In this document: positions 1 to 5,498 of the stretch, in pieces
How positions within the stretch are numbered: position 1 is the first letter of the stretch
Layout: the number at the start of each line of letters is the position of its first letter
Assembly (NCBI GenBank): GCA_021784495.1
Contig: JAJXSQ010000147.1
Coordinates: 1 to 5,943 of the forward strand
Direction: 5' to 3'
DNA: 5,943 nt
From: Myxococcales bacterium
Lineage (GTDB): Bacteria; Myxococcota; Myxococcia; Myxococcales; Anaeromyxobacteraceae
Position numbers and translations under genes: made by a program
Notes under the pieces: model-generated
What the model was told of the DNA's origin: nothing
What the model saw: only the letters and a program-made list of their open reading frames with translations
Databases searched by the model: none

Positions 1-438
1 CGCCGCGGCCGGATCGCCGGCGTCGGCGAGGGTCCGCGCCCGCTCGAGCGCCGCCGGGCCGGCGACGAGCGAGCCGGGGGCCACGGCGCCGAGCGCCGCG
101 AGCGCCTCGATCCGGAGCCCGATCGCGGCGAGCGCCCGGCCCCGGAGCCACGCGATGCGGTCGGCGAGCTCCGGGAGATCGACCTCGAGGCCGGCGAGCG
201 CGCCCAGCGCGTCCTCGTCCGCGCCCGCCCCGACCTGCGCGAGCCCGCGGAGGAAGCGCGCCTCCGGGGCCGTGCTCCGGCCGAGCCGCGCGAGCGCCTC
301 GTCGAACCGGCCGGCCTCGACGAGCGCCCCGGCGCCGTCGGCGGGCCCGCCGGGCTCCCCCGGCGACGGCGCCGCGCCGGGATCGGCCGGCGCCGGGGGA
401 GCGAGCGCGAGCGCGAGCGCGAGGACTGCCGCGAGCAT
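1..438 (-). CDS. Exported helical-repeat protein, N-terminal part (possible soluble lytic transglycosylase)
   Basis: Only the first 146 codons are present; the gene continues past the left edge with no stop. The ATG at 436-438 opens a short hydrophobic stretch (MLAAVLALALALA) followed by an Ala-Pro-Ala site near residues 16-18, so the protein is probably exported to the periplasm. A Pro/Gly-rich spacer (about 19-36) follows, then amphipathic helical pairs rich in Ala, Leu and Gly (for example AGRFDEALARLG at 42-53, IAWLRGRALAAIG at 94-106, LERARTLADAGDPAAA at 130-145) that look like TPR or superhelical repeats. This pattern matches the N-terminal superhelix of Slt-type lytic transglycosylases, which cleave peptidoglycan glycan strands, but the catalytic domain would lie outside the window, so that identity is inferred. 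Another periplasmic TPR protein is equally possible. The n-region lacks the usual basic residue, and no in-frame ATG, GTG or TTG lies just upstream. It is transcribed divergently from the kinase gene. Confidence 0.6.
   Translation of the reverse strand, partial: MLAAVLALALALAPPAPADPGAAPSPGEPGGPADGAGALVEAGRFDEALARLGRSTAPEARFLRGLAQVGAGADEDALGALAGLEVDLPELADRIAWLRGRALAAIGLRIEALAALGAVAPGSLVAGPAALERARTLADAGDPAAA
403..423. repeat. Short hexamer tandem repeat (GAGCGC, 3.5 copies) in the signal-peptide region
   Basis: GAGCGC occurs at 403-408, 409-414 and 415-420, followed by GAG at 421-423. Read on the minus strand it encodes the alternating Leu-Ala core of the signal peptide. Each unit is two codons, so copy-number changes would lengthen or shorten the hydrophobic core without shifting the frame. 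It may equally be simple codon bias, since CTC and GCG are the favoured Leu and Ala codons here. Confidence 0.6.
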
Positions 439-447
439 GACCCGCCG

Positions 448-476
448 AGGGTGCGCCGCGGGGCCGGACCGGTCAA
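448..476 (-). promoter_or_regulatory. Candidate sigma-70-type promoter for the leftward exported-protein gene
   Basis: On the minus strand TTGACC (476 to 471) is a near-consensus -35 box. After a 17-base spacer comes CACCCT (453 to 448), a weak -10 box matching consensus at its A and final T. Only nine bases separate this from the ATG at 438, so the transcript would start within a few bases of the start codon and have almost no leader. No Shine-Dalgarno sequence is visible there, which agrees with a leaderless message. The -35 is convincing by eye; the -10 is poor, so the call is tentative. Confidence 0.35.
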
Positions 477-492
477 GTCGGCGACCGCGCGC

Positions 493-497
493 GGAGG
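493..497 (+). promoter_or_regulatory. Ribosome binding site (GGAGG) for the histidine kinase
   Basis: GGAGG lies seven bases before the ATG at 505, a standard Shine-Dalgarno spacing. This decides the start: an in-frame GTG at 451 lies further upstream but would add 18 residues of Arg/Gly-rich sequence with no domain character, and would put the ribosome site inside the coding region. Confidence 0.55.
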
Positions 498-500
498 CGC

Positions 501-516
501 TAGGATGCGCTTCGTG
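501..516 (+). promoter_or_regulatory. TAGGAT -10-like box and alternative leaderless GTG start of the kinase
   Basis: TAGGAT (501-506) fits the TAnnnT form of a bacterial -10 box and is followed seven bases later by an in-frame GTG at 514-516 (codon 4 of the kinase as called). If the box is a promoter, transcription would begin at about that GTG and yield a leaderless message lacking the ATG at 505. No good -35 is visible 16-18 bases upstream. The GGAGG-ATG arrangement competes with this reading; the two differ by only three residues. Confidence 0.25.
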
Positions 517-2745
517 GACATCCGGACCCAGGCCGCGCTCCTCGCCGCGATCGTCACCCTGGCGCTCGCCGTCGCCGCCCTGCTCCGCGAGAACCGCGCC
601 CGGGTCTTCACGCTCTTCTCGCTCTTCGCCTTCGACCTGTTCCTCTTCTCCCTCTCGACCTGCTTCCTCCGCTGGCCGCAGGCGGCCTTCGGCGAGGTCT
701 GGTGGGACCGGCTCGCGGTCGGCTCCGGGGCGCTGGTGCCGTCGGCCGGCCTCGCCTTCTTCCTCGAGTTCCTCGGCGTCGCCCGGCGGCCGGCCCGGCG
801 CGCCCGCAACGCGATGCTCGCCGGCTCGCTCGGCGGCTTCGCCGTCGCCGCGTCTCCGCTGGTCTACCTGCCCCTCGCCAAGCTCGCGGTGGCCGCCTAC
901 GTCGTCTTCGGGCTCGCGGTGGTGCTGTCGGTCCTCTGGAACCGCATGCGGGCCGCGGCGACCCGCGTGGAGCGCGCCCGGCTGCGCTACCTCTTCGTCG
1001 GCGCGATGGTCGCGATGGGGCTGTCCGCCCTCGACATGTTCCCGCGCTTCGGCCTCCCCTACCCGGCCGAGGGGCTCGGGTCGATCACCCTCACCATCTT
1101 CATGTTCTTCCTGTCGCAGACCCTGCTGCGGCACCGGCTCCTCGACCTCCACGAGTTCCTCGGGAAGATCGTGGTGGTGACCGCGCTCGGCCTGGTGCTC
1201 GCGGTCGTCTACGGCGGGCTCGTCTCCTGGGTGGGCGACCGGCGGGAGCTCTTCTACTTCAACACCGTCGTCGCCTCCTTCGTGATCCTGTCGCTCTTCG
1301 AGCCGCTCCGCGGGCGGGTCGAGGAGTGGGTGGTGGCCACGCTCTTCCACGAGCGCTACGAGCTGGTGCGCCGGCTCGAGGCCCTCCGGGACCGGACCAG
1401 CACCGTGATCGACCCCGAGGAGCTGGCGGTCCTGGTGCTCGACGAGCTCGTCGAGACCCGCCGCGTGACCCACGCCTCGCTCTGGCTCCTCGCCGAGGAC
1501 CGGCCCGGCTACCGCCCGATCGGCGCGCGCGGCCCCCCCCCGGTCCGGTTCCTGGAGCCGGCGGCGGCCCGCGCGCTCCTCGCCGCCGCGGCGAGCGGCC
1601 AGAAGGCGATCCTCCTCGAGAACCTCGACCGCCGGATGGTCGAGCTCCGCCGCCTCCTCCCGGCCGGCCCGGCCGAGATCCACGCCCGCGGCGGCCGGCG
1701 CGCGACCGCCGCCGTGGCCGCCGAGCTGAAGCGGCTCGGCGACGCGCGGGCGGTCATGACCTCGATGCGGGCCGGCATCAGCATGCCGCTCACCGCCGGC
1801 GTCCGGGCCGTCGGCTTCCTGGCCTGCTGGGACGAGCGCGTCCAGGAGTCCTTCGCCTCCGACGAGATCGCCGCCCTCCTCGAGGTGGCCGACCGGTGCG
1901 CCCTGGTCATCGAGAACTCGAAGCTCTACCAGCAGATGAAGGAGCGCGATCGGCTCGCCGCCATCGGCGAGATGTCGGCGGGGCTGGCGCACGAGATCCG
2001 GAACCCGCTCGCCGCCATCAAGGGGGCGATCCAGTACCTCGATCCGGAGAAGCTGTCCCCGGAGGATCGGCCGTTCCTGGAGATCATGGTCGAGGAGGTC
2101 AACCGGCTGAACGGGGTGGTGACGCAGTTCCTCGACTACTCGCGGCCGCTCAAGTCGTCGCTCGCCCCGGGCGACGTGAACGAGATCCTGGCCCGCACCT
2201 TCCGGCTGCTCCAGAGCGCCGTCCCGCCCGGGATCGAGATCACCCTCGACCTCGCGGCCGGCGCGCCGCGGGTGCTCTGCGATCCCGAGCAGATGCGGCA
2301 GGTGTTCATCAACCTCGCGCAGAACGCCTTCCAGGCCATGCCCGGCGGCGGGCGCCTGGCGGTCTCGACGACCGTCTCCCGGGACGAGCTCGCCTTCTGG
2401 CGCGAGGGCTCGCGGCGCCCCGACCAGGTGGAGATCCACTTCCAGGACACCGGCCCCGGCGTGCCGGAGGAGGCCCGCGACCGGATCTTCGTGCCCTTCT
2501 ACACCACCAAGGAGAAGGGGACCGGCCTCGGGCTGGCGATCTGCCAGCGGCTCATCCGCGCCCACCAGGGGACGATCGCGGTGCGCTCGACTCCGGGCGA
2601 GGGGGCGGAGTTCATCATCTCCCTCCCCGGCCTGCGGACCGAGGGCGAGCCGCGGGGCGAGCCGGGCGACCGGGAGACCGCCCTCGAGCGGCGCCGCGCC
2701 CGGGCCGAGGCGCGCCTCCGGCGTCGCCGCAAGCGGCGGGCCTGA
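505..2745 (+). CDS. Membrane-bound sensor histidine kinase (multi-TM, GAF-like, HisKA, HATPase_c)
   Basis: This 746-residue protein is the sensor half of a two-component system. About nine hydrophobic segments occupy residues 10-268 (roughly 10-27, 34-55, 70-92, 103-122, 124-145, 163-179, 191-208, 218-243, 249-268), with little extracytoplasmic sequence. A GAF-like domain spans about 283-470, and a short coiled linker leads into HisKA. The phospho-acceptor is H496 in AHEIRNPL. The ATPase domain has an N box with N607 (NLAQNAFQAM), a G1 box DTGPG (648-652), an F box FVPFYTTK (662-669) and a G2 box GTGLGL (672-677), so the kinase looks fully active. Residues 711-746 form an unusual Arg-rich tail. 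The regulator gene starts 59 bases downstream, and the two are very probably partners. The layout recalls kinases with an N-terminal 7TM-type or PrsK-like membrane region, but I do not recognise the sensor, so no ligand is proposed. A run of nine C bases lies inside the GAF-like coding region. Confidence 0.93.
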   Translation: MRFVDIRTQAALLAAIVTLALAVAALLRENRARVFTLFSLFAFDLFLFSLSTCFLRWPQAAFGEVWWDRLAVGSGALVPSAGLAFFLEFLGVARRPARRARNAMLAGSLGGFAVAASPLVYLPLAKLAVAAYVVFGLAVVLSVLWNRMRAAATRVERARLRYLFVGAMVAMGLSALDMFPRFGLPYPAEGLGSITLTIFMFFLSQTLLRHRLLDLHEFLGKIVVVTALGLVLAVVYGGLVSWVGDRRELFYFNTVVASFVILSLFEPLRGRVEEWVVATLFHERYELVRRLEALRDRTSTVIDPEELAVLVLDELVETRRVTHASLWLLAEDRPGYRPIGARGPPPVRFLEPAAARALLAAAASGQKAILLENLDRRMVELRRLLPAGPAEIHARGGRRATAAVAAELKRLGDARAVMTSMRAGISMPLTAGVRAVGFLACWDERVQESFASDEIAALLEVADRCALVIENSKLYQQMKERDRLAAIGEMSAGLAHEIRNPLAAIKGAIQYLDPEKLSPEDRPFLEIMVEEVNRLNGVVTQFLDYSRPLKSSLAPGDVNEILARTFRLLQSAVPPGIEITLDLAAGAPRVLCDPEQMRQVFINLAQNAFQAMPGGGRLAVSTTVSRDELAFWREGSRRPDQVEIHFQDTGPGVPEEARDRIFVPFYTTKEKGTGLGLAICQRLIRAHQGTIAVRSTPGEGAEFIISLPGLRTEGEPRGEPGDRETALERRRARAEARLRRRRKRRA
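1533..1541. repeat. Homopolymer tract of nine C bases inside the kinase gene
   Basis: Nine consecutive C bases span codons 343-346 (Gly-Pro-Pro-Pro) within the GAF-like domain. The frame is intact through the tract in this copy, because the protein carries on into complete HisKA and HATPase domains. Gain or loss of one base would truncate the kinase before its phospho-acceptor histidine. Such tracts are also frequent sites of sequencing error. Confidence 0.9.
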
Positions 2746-2788
2746 GGCGGCCGCGCCCCCCTCCGCGGCGCCCCGATCGCGCCGTTCC

Positions 2789-2807
2789 GTGCTACCACTC
2801 GGCCGTG
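2789..2807 (+). promoter_or_regulatory. Candidate extended -10 box and leaderless GTG start of the response regulator
   Basis: No Shine-Dalgarno sequence precedes the GTG at 2805. Instead TGCTACCACT (2790-2799) resembles an extended -10 (TGnTA), and six bases separate the hexamer TACCAC (2793-2798) from the GTG, so a transcript starting at the usual distance would begin on the start codon. No -35 match is visible. If real, the regulator would have its own promoter in the 59-base gap as well as read-through from the kinase gene. The third, fourth and later positions of the hexamer are not consensus, so this is suggestive only. Confidence 0.3.
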
Positions 2808-4226
2808 GCCCACGTCCTGATCGTCGACGACGAGATGAACATCCGCCGCGTCCTCGCGGCGATGCTCACCCGGGACGGCCACGAGGTGACGACCGCCGCC
2901 GACGGCGAGCAGGCGCTGGCGGTGCTCCAGCGGGCCCCGGTCCACGTCGTGGTCTCCGACCTGGTGATGCCGCGCCTGGGCGGCATGGACCTGCTGCGCC
3001 GGGTGGCGGCGGACTACCCGGACGTCCCGGTGATCCTGATCACCGCCCACGGGACCGTCGACAGCGCCGTGGCGGCCCTCAAGGCGGGCGCGTTCGACTA
3101 CGTCACCAAGCCGTTCGAGCAGGAGGATCTCCGCCGGGTGGTCGCCAAGGCGGTGCGGGCGCACGACCTCGAGCGCCAGAACGTCCACGAGGGCGGGACC
3201 GAGGCCGATCGCTTCCCCATGGTCGGGGCCTCGGCGGCGATGCGCGCCGTCTACGAGATGATCGCCCGGGTGGCCGACTCCCCCTCCACGGTCCTCATCA
3301 CCGGCGAGAGCGGCACCGGGAAGGAGCTCGTCGCCCGCGAGATCCACCGCCGCTCCTCCCGCCGCGATCGCCCCCTCATCAAGGTGAACTGCGCGGCGAT
3401 CCCGCGGGAGCTGGTGGAGAGCGAGCTGTTCGGCCACGAGCGGGGCGCCTTCACCGGCGCGGTGGGCGCGAAGCCGGGACGGTTCGAGCTCGCCGACGGG
3501 GGGACGCTCTTCCTCGACGAGATCGGCGAGATCCCGCTCGAGACCCAGGTGAAGCTGCTGCGCGCCCTCCAGGAGTCGGAGTTCGAGCGGGTCGGCGGCG
3601 TCAAGACCCTCCGGGTCGACGTCCGGCTCGTCGCCGCGACCAACCGCGACCTCCACGCCCTGATCGCCGAGGGGCGCTTCCGCGAGGACCTCTTCTACCG
3701 GCTGGCGGTCGTCCCCATCCAGCTCCCGCCGCTCCGGGAGCGCCGGGAGGACATCCCCCTCCTCGTCCGGCACTTCATCGAGAAGCACGATCGGCGGCTG
3801 GGGAAGACCGTCGAGGGGATCGAGCCGGAGGCGCTCCAGCTCCTGGTGGGCTACCCGTGGCCCGGCAACATCCGCGAGCTGGAGAACCTCATGGAGCGGT
3901 CGGTCCTGTTCGCCGACGGCCCGCGCATCGAGGCCGGGGCCCTCCCCGACTCGCTCCGCGAGCGCGGCGGCGGCGCGCCCGCCCCGATCGCCGCGGTCGG
4001 CCCGCTCGGCGCGATCGCCGCCCCCAACGGCGCTTCGATGAAAGAGATCGTCCGCCAGGCGCAGGCCGAGCTGGAGCGGGAGCTCATCGCGCGCGCCCTG
4101 GAGGAGACCGGCGGGAACGTCACCCGCGCCGCCAAGCGGCTCCAGATCAGCCGCAAGTCCCTCCAGGTGAAGATGAAGGAGCTGGGGCTGCGCGACGCCG
4201 ACGGAGGGGGCGGGGGCGACGACTGA
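2805..4226 (+). CDS. Sigma-54-dependent NtrC-family response regulator
   Basis: This cytoplasmic transcription activator of 473 residues has the standard NtrC order. The receiver domain (about 3-118) carries the acidic pair D8/D9, phospho-acceptor D52, T80 and K102. The AAA+ sigma-54 interaction domain (about 138-368) has Walker A GESGTGKE (167-174), an intact GAFTGA loop (214-219) that contacts sigma-54, Walker B TLFLDEI (234-240), an arginine-finger region in FREDLFYRL (292-300) and sensor II in WPGNIRELEN (352-361). A Gly/Ala/Pro linker (about 385-410) leads to a Fis-type helix-turn-helix (about 414-462) ending in ISRKSLQVKMKELGL. Every catalytic feature is present, so it should hydrolyse ATP and open sigma-54 promoters when phosphorylated by the kinase encoded just upstream. 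The GTG at 2805 is chosen because it puts AHVLIVDDE at the N-terminus exactly as in the family; upstream in-frame sequence has no domain character. ZraR, AtoC and PilR are relatives in architecture, but nothing here identifies the regulon, so no symbol is given. Confidence 0.95.
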   Translation: MAHVLIVDDEMNIRRVLAAMLTRDGHEVTTAADGEQALAVLQRAPVHVVVSDLVMPRLGGMDLLRRVAADYPDVPVILITAHGTVDSAVAALKAGAFDYVTKPFEQEDLRRVVAKAVRAHDLERQNVHEGGTEADRFPMVGASAAMRAVYEMIARVADSPSTVLITGESGTGKELVAREIHRRSSRRDRPLIKVNCAAIPRELVESELFGHERGAFTGAVGAKPGRFELADGGTLFLDEIGEIPLETQVKLLRALQESEFERVGGVKTLRVDVRLVAATNRDLHALIAEGRFREDLFYRLAVVPIQLPPLRERREDIPLLVRHFIEKHDRRLGKTVEGIEPEALQLLVGYPWPGNIRELENLMERSVLFADGPRIEAGALPDSLRERGGGAPAPIAAVGPLGAIAAPNGASMKEIVRQAQAELERELIARALEETGGNVTRAAKRLQISRKSLQVKMKELGLRDADGGGGGDD

Positions 4227-4252
4227 CCCCGCCGGGGACGGCGCCGGGTCAG
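4223..4252. terminator. Bidirectional hairpin containing both convergent stop codons
   Basis: CTGACCC (4223-4229) pairs perfectly with GGGTCAG (4246-4252), and inside it CGCC (4230-4233) pairs with GGCG (4240-4243). This gives an 11-base-pair stem with a two-base bulge (4244-4245) and a six-base loop. The TGA of the regulator (4224-4226) sits in one arm and the TGA of rsmI (4251 to 4249) in the other. It fills the 22-base gap between convergent genes, the expected place for a shared terminator. No T tract follows on either strand, so it may be an end-stabilising or Rho-linked hairpin instead of a classical intrinsic terminator. Confidence 0.45.
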
Positions 4253-5103
4253 CCCCGCTTCAGCCGCTCCAGCGCGGCGTAGACGTCCGCGCGGCGCAGG
4301 CCCCGCGCCCGGGCGACCTCGCGCGCCACCGCGGTCGGCGGATCCCCGGCCGCGAGGCGCCTCCCCAGCTCCACCTCCAGCGGCTCGGTGGCCGCGGGCG
4401 CCGGCGGCGCCGGGGCTCCCCCCACCACGATCGTCACCTCGCCGCGCACCGGGTCGGGGAGCCGCGCCGGGAGCCCGGAGAGCGGGCCGCGGAGCACCTC
4501 CTCGTGGAGCTTGGTGAGCTCCCGCGCCACCGCCGCCGGGCGGTCGCCGAGCGCGGCGTGGAGATCGACGAGCGTCTCCAGGGTCCGGTTCCCCGCCTCG
4601 TAGAGGACGAGGGTCGCGGGCACGGCGGCCAGCCAGCCGAGGGCCTCGGCCCGCCCGCCGCCCTTGCGCGGGAGGAAGCCGGCGAAGAGGAAGCGATCGG
4701 CCGCGAGCCCCGACGCCATGAGGGCCGCGAGCGCCGCCGAGGGGCCCGGGACGGGCACCACCCGCGCGCCCGCCTCCCAGGCGGCCTCGACCAGCGCGAC
4801 CCCCGGATCCGAGACCCCGGGGGTCCCGGCGTCGGTGCACAGGGCGACCGACTGGCCCGAGGCGAGCCGGGCGACGATCGCCGCGATCCGCCCGCGCTCG
4901 TCGAAGGCCGGGAGCGAGAGGAGCGAAGGCGCCGGGACGCCGAGGTGGGCGAAGAGGCGGGCGGTCCGGCGGGTGTCCTCCGCGGCGACGGCGTCCACGG
5001 TCCGGAGCACCTCGGCGGCGCGGGGAGAGAGGTCGCCGAGGTGTCCGATGGGGGTCGCCACCACGAAGAGCGTCCCGGCCCCCGGCGTCGCGGGCGCGCT
5101 CAC
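4249..5103 (-). CDS. rsmI: 16S rRNA (cytidine-1402-2'-O)-methyltransferase RsmI
   Basis: RsmI uses S-adenosylmethionine to 2'-O-methylate C1402 in the decoding centre of 16S rRNA. The 284-residue protein shows the tetrapyrrole-methylase-like fold signatures of the family in order: LFVVATPIGHLGDLSPRA (12-29), AAEDTRRT (40-47), DAGTPGVSDPG (91-101), VVPVPGPSAALAAL (115-128), FAGFLPRKGGGR (140-151) and ARELTKLHEEVLRG (193-206). A C-terminal helical region (about 240-282) matches the small RsmI helix-turn-helix domain. Two normally conserved spots differ: the HxHNE-type motif reads LPAFDER (64-70), and the YESPHR/YESTHR motif reads YEAGNR (168-173). The start is GTG at 5103, whose bases overlap the TGA of yraN (GTGA); no clear ribosome site precedes it, so translation is probably coupled to yraN. 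It is the last gene of the leftward run and faces the regulator gene. Identity is secure; activity of the variant motifs is untested. Confidence 0.95.
   Translation of the reverse strand: MSAPATPGAGTLFVVATPIGHLGDLSPRAAEVLRTVDAVAAEDTRRTARLFAHLGVPAPSLLSLPAFDERGRIAAIVARLASGQSVALCTDAGTPGVSDPGVALVEAAWEAGARVVPVPGPSAALAALMASGLAADRFLFAGFLPRKGGGRAEALGWLAAVPATLVLYEAGNRTLETLVDLHAALGDRPAAVARELTKLHEEVLRGPLSGLPARLPDPVRGEVTIVVGGAPAPPAPAATEPLEVELGRRLAAGDPPTAVAREVARARGLRRADVYAALERLKRG
5100..5103 (-). promoter_or_regulatory. GTGA stop/start overlap coupling yraN to rsmI
   Basis: On the minus strand the four bases read GTGA: GTG starts rsmI and TGA ends yraN. The bases before the GTG show no Shine-Dalgarno match, so re-initiation by ribosomes finishing yraN is the simplest way to translate rsmI. 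Confidence 0.7.
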
Positions 5104-5489
5104 GGGGTCGGCCGCCCGCGCGCGTCGAAGGCGTCGCGCACCACCTCGACGGTGGGGGCGGCGCCGTCGAGGAGGATGGCCACCACGTCGAAGCGGAGCG
5201 GCGCGTCGAGCGCCCGGTGGCGGGCCGCCCAGTCGACCGCCGCCGCCACCACGCGCCGCGCCTTCGCGCGATCGACCGTCTCCAGGACGTCGCCGATGGT
5301 CCCCGCGGAGCGGCTCCGGACCTCGACGAACACGATCGCCTCCCCCTCGCGACAGATCAGGTCGACCTCGCCCCGCCGGGTCAGGTGGTTGCGGGCGAGG
5401 ATCCGGTACCCCAGCCCCTCGAGGTGGCGGGCGGCGAGCGCCTCCGCCTCTCCCCCGCGCCGCCTCCGCTCCCCCGGCCTCGCCGTCAT
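5100..5489 (-). CDS. yraN: YraN / UPF0102 family protein, predicted PD-(D/E)XK nuclease fold
   Basis: This small cytoplasmic protein has 129 residues, a normal length for the family. After a basic N-terminus (MTARPGERRRRGG) come the family landmarks: GEAEALAARHLEGLGYRILARN (13-34), the active-site-like stretch RRGEVDLI (38-45) with E41 and D43, and IVFVEVRSR (52-60) with E56, followed by a helix with the usual basic residues (DRAKARRV, 73-80). E41/D43/E56 fit the predicted metal-binding site of an Mrr-like PD-(D/E)XK fold. The C-terminal half has PLRFDVVAIL (97-106), also typical. Its biochemical role is not settled; a nuclease or nucleic-acid-processing role is inferred from fold. It lies seven bases after the SMC-like gene and overlaps rsmI by four bases; yraN and rsmI are found near each other in many bacteria. 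The ATG at 5489 is supported by a GAGGGG ribosome site. Confidence 0.92.
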   Translation of the reverse strand: MTARPGERRRRGGEAEALAARHLEGLGYRILARNHLTRRGEVDLICREGEAIVFVEVRSRSAGTIGDVLETVDRAKARRVVAAAVDWAARHRALDAPLRFDVVAILLDGAAPTVEVVRDAFDARGRPTP

Positions 5490-5492
5490 GCG

Positions 5493-5498
5493 CCCCTC
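5493..5498 (-). promoter_or_regulatory. Ribosome binding site of yraN overlapping the upstream stop codon
   Basis: On the minus strand the junction reads TGAGGGGCGCATG. GAGGGG serves as a Shine-Dalgarno sequence and begins inside the TGA stop of the upstream ATPase gene, three bases before the ATG spacer ends. This supports the yraN start and implies translation linked to the upstream gene. Confidence 0.55.

Noticed and set aside
451..504. GTG at 451 as the kinase start
   Set aside because: It would add 18 residues of non-conserved Arg/Gly-rich sequence and has no ribosome site; the ATG at 505 has GGAGG seven bases upstream.
155..1180. Long open frame on the plus strand, 341 codons
   Set aside because: It overlaps the exported-protein gene on the opposite strand and the kinase in another frame, and its translation is Ser/Arg/Pro-rich without domain character. 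It is a by-product of GC-rich codon use.
2766..2784. Six-base-pair hairpin CGGCGC/GCGCCG as an intrinsic terminator between kinase and regulator
   Set aside because: The stem is short and lacks a T tract, and such stems are expected by chance in DNA this GC-rich; kept only as a possible modest attenuator.
702..2804. Upstream in-frame extension of the regulator through the whole kinase gene
   Set aside because: The extension is Arg/Pro/Gly-rich low-complexity sequence in a shifted frame of the kinase. The receiver domain begins cleanly at the GTG at 2805.
2499..3788. 429-codon open frame antisense to the kinase end and the regulator
   Set aside because: The translation is a Leu/Gly/Asp/Arg-rich mirror of the regulator codons with no recognisable domain; both overlapped sense genes have complete catalytic motifs.
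4203..4218. G-rich run at the end of the regulator as a G-quadruplex
   Set aside because: Only three close G tracts are present before the next G tract lies too far away; it encodes the Gly-rich C-terminal tail and is a weak candidate.
2789..4282. 497-codon open frame in a second plus-strand frame over the regulator
   Set aside because: It is Arg/Pro/Gly-rich and fully overlapped by the regulator, whose frame carries all the NtrC motifs.
3851..4840. 329-codon minus-strand frame over the regulator end and rsmI
   Set aside because: Its Gly/Arg-rich translation is an alternative frame of rsmI and has no family features.
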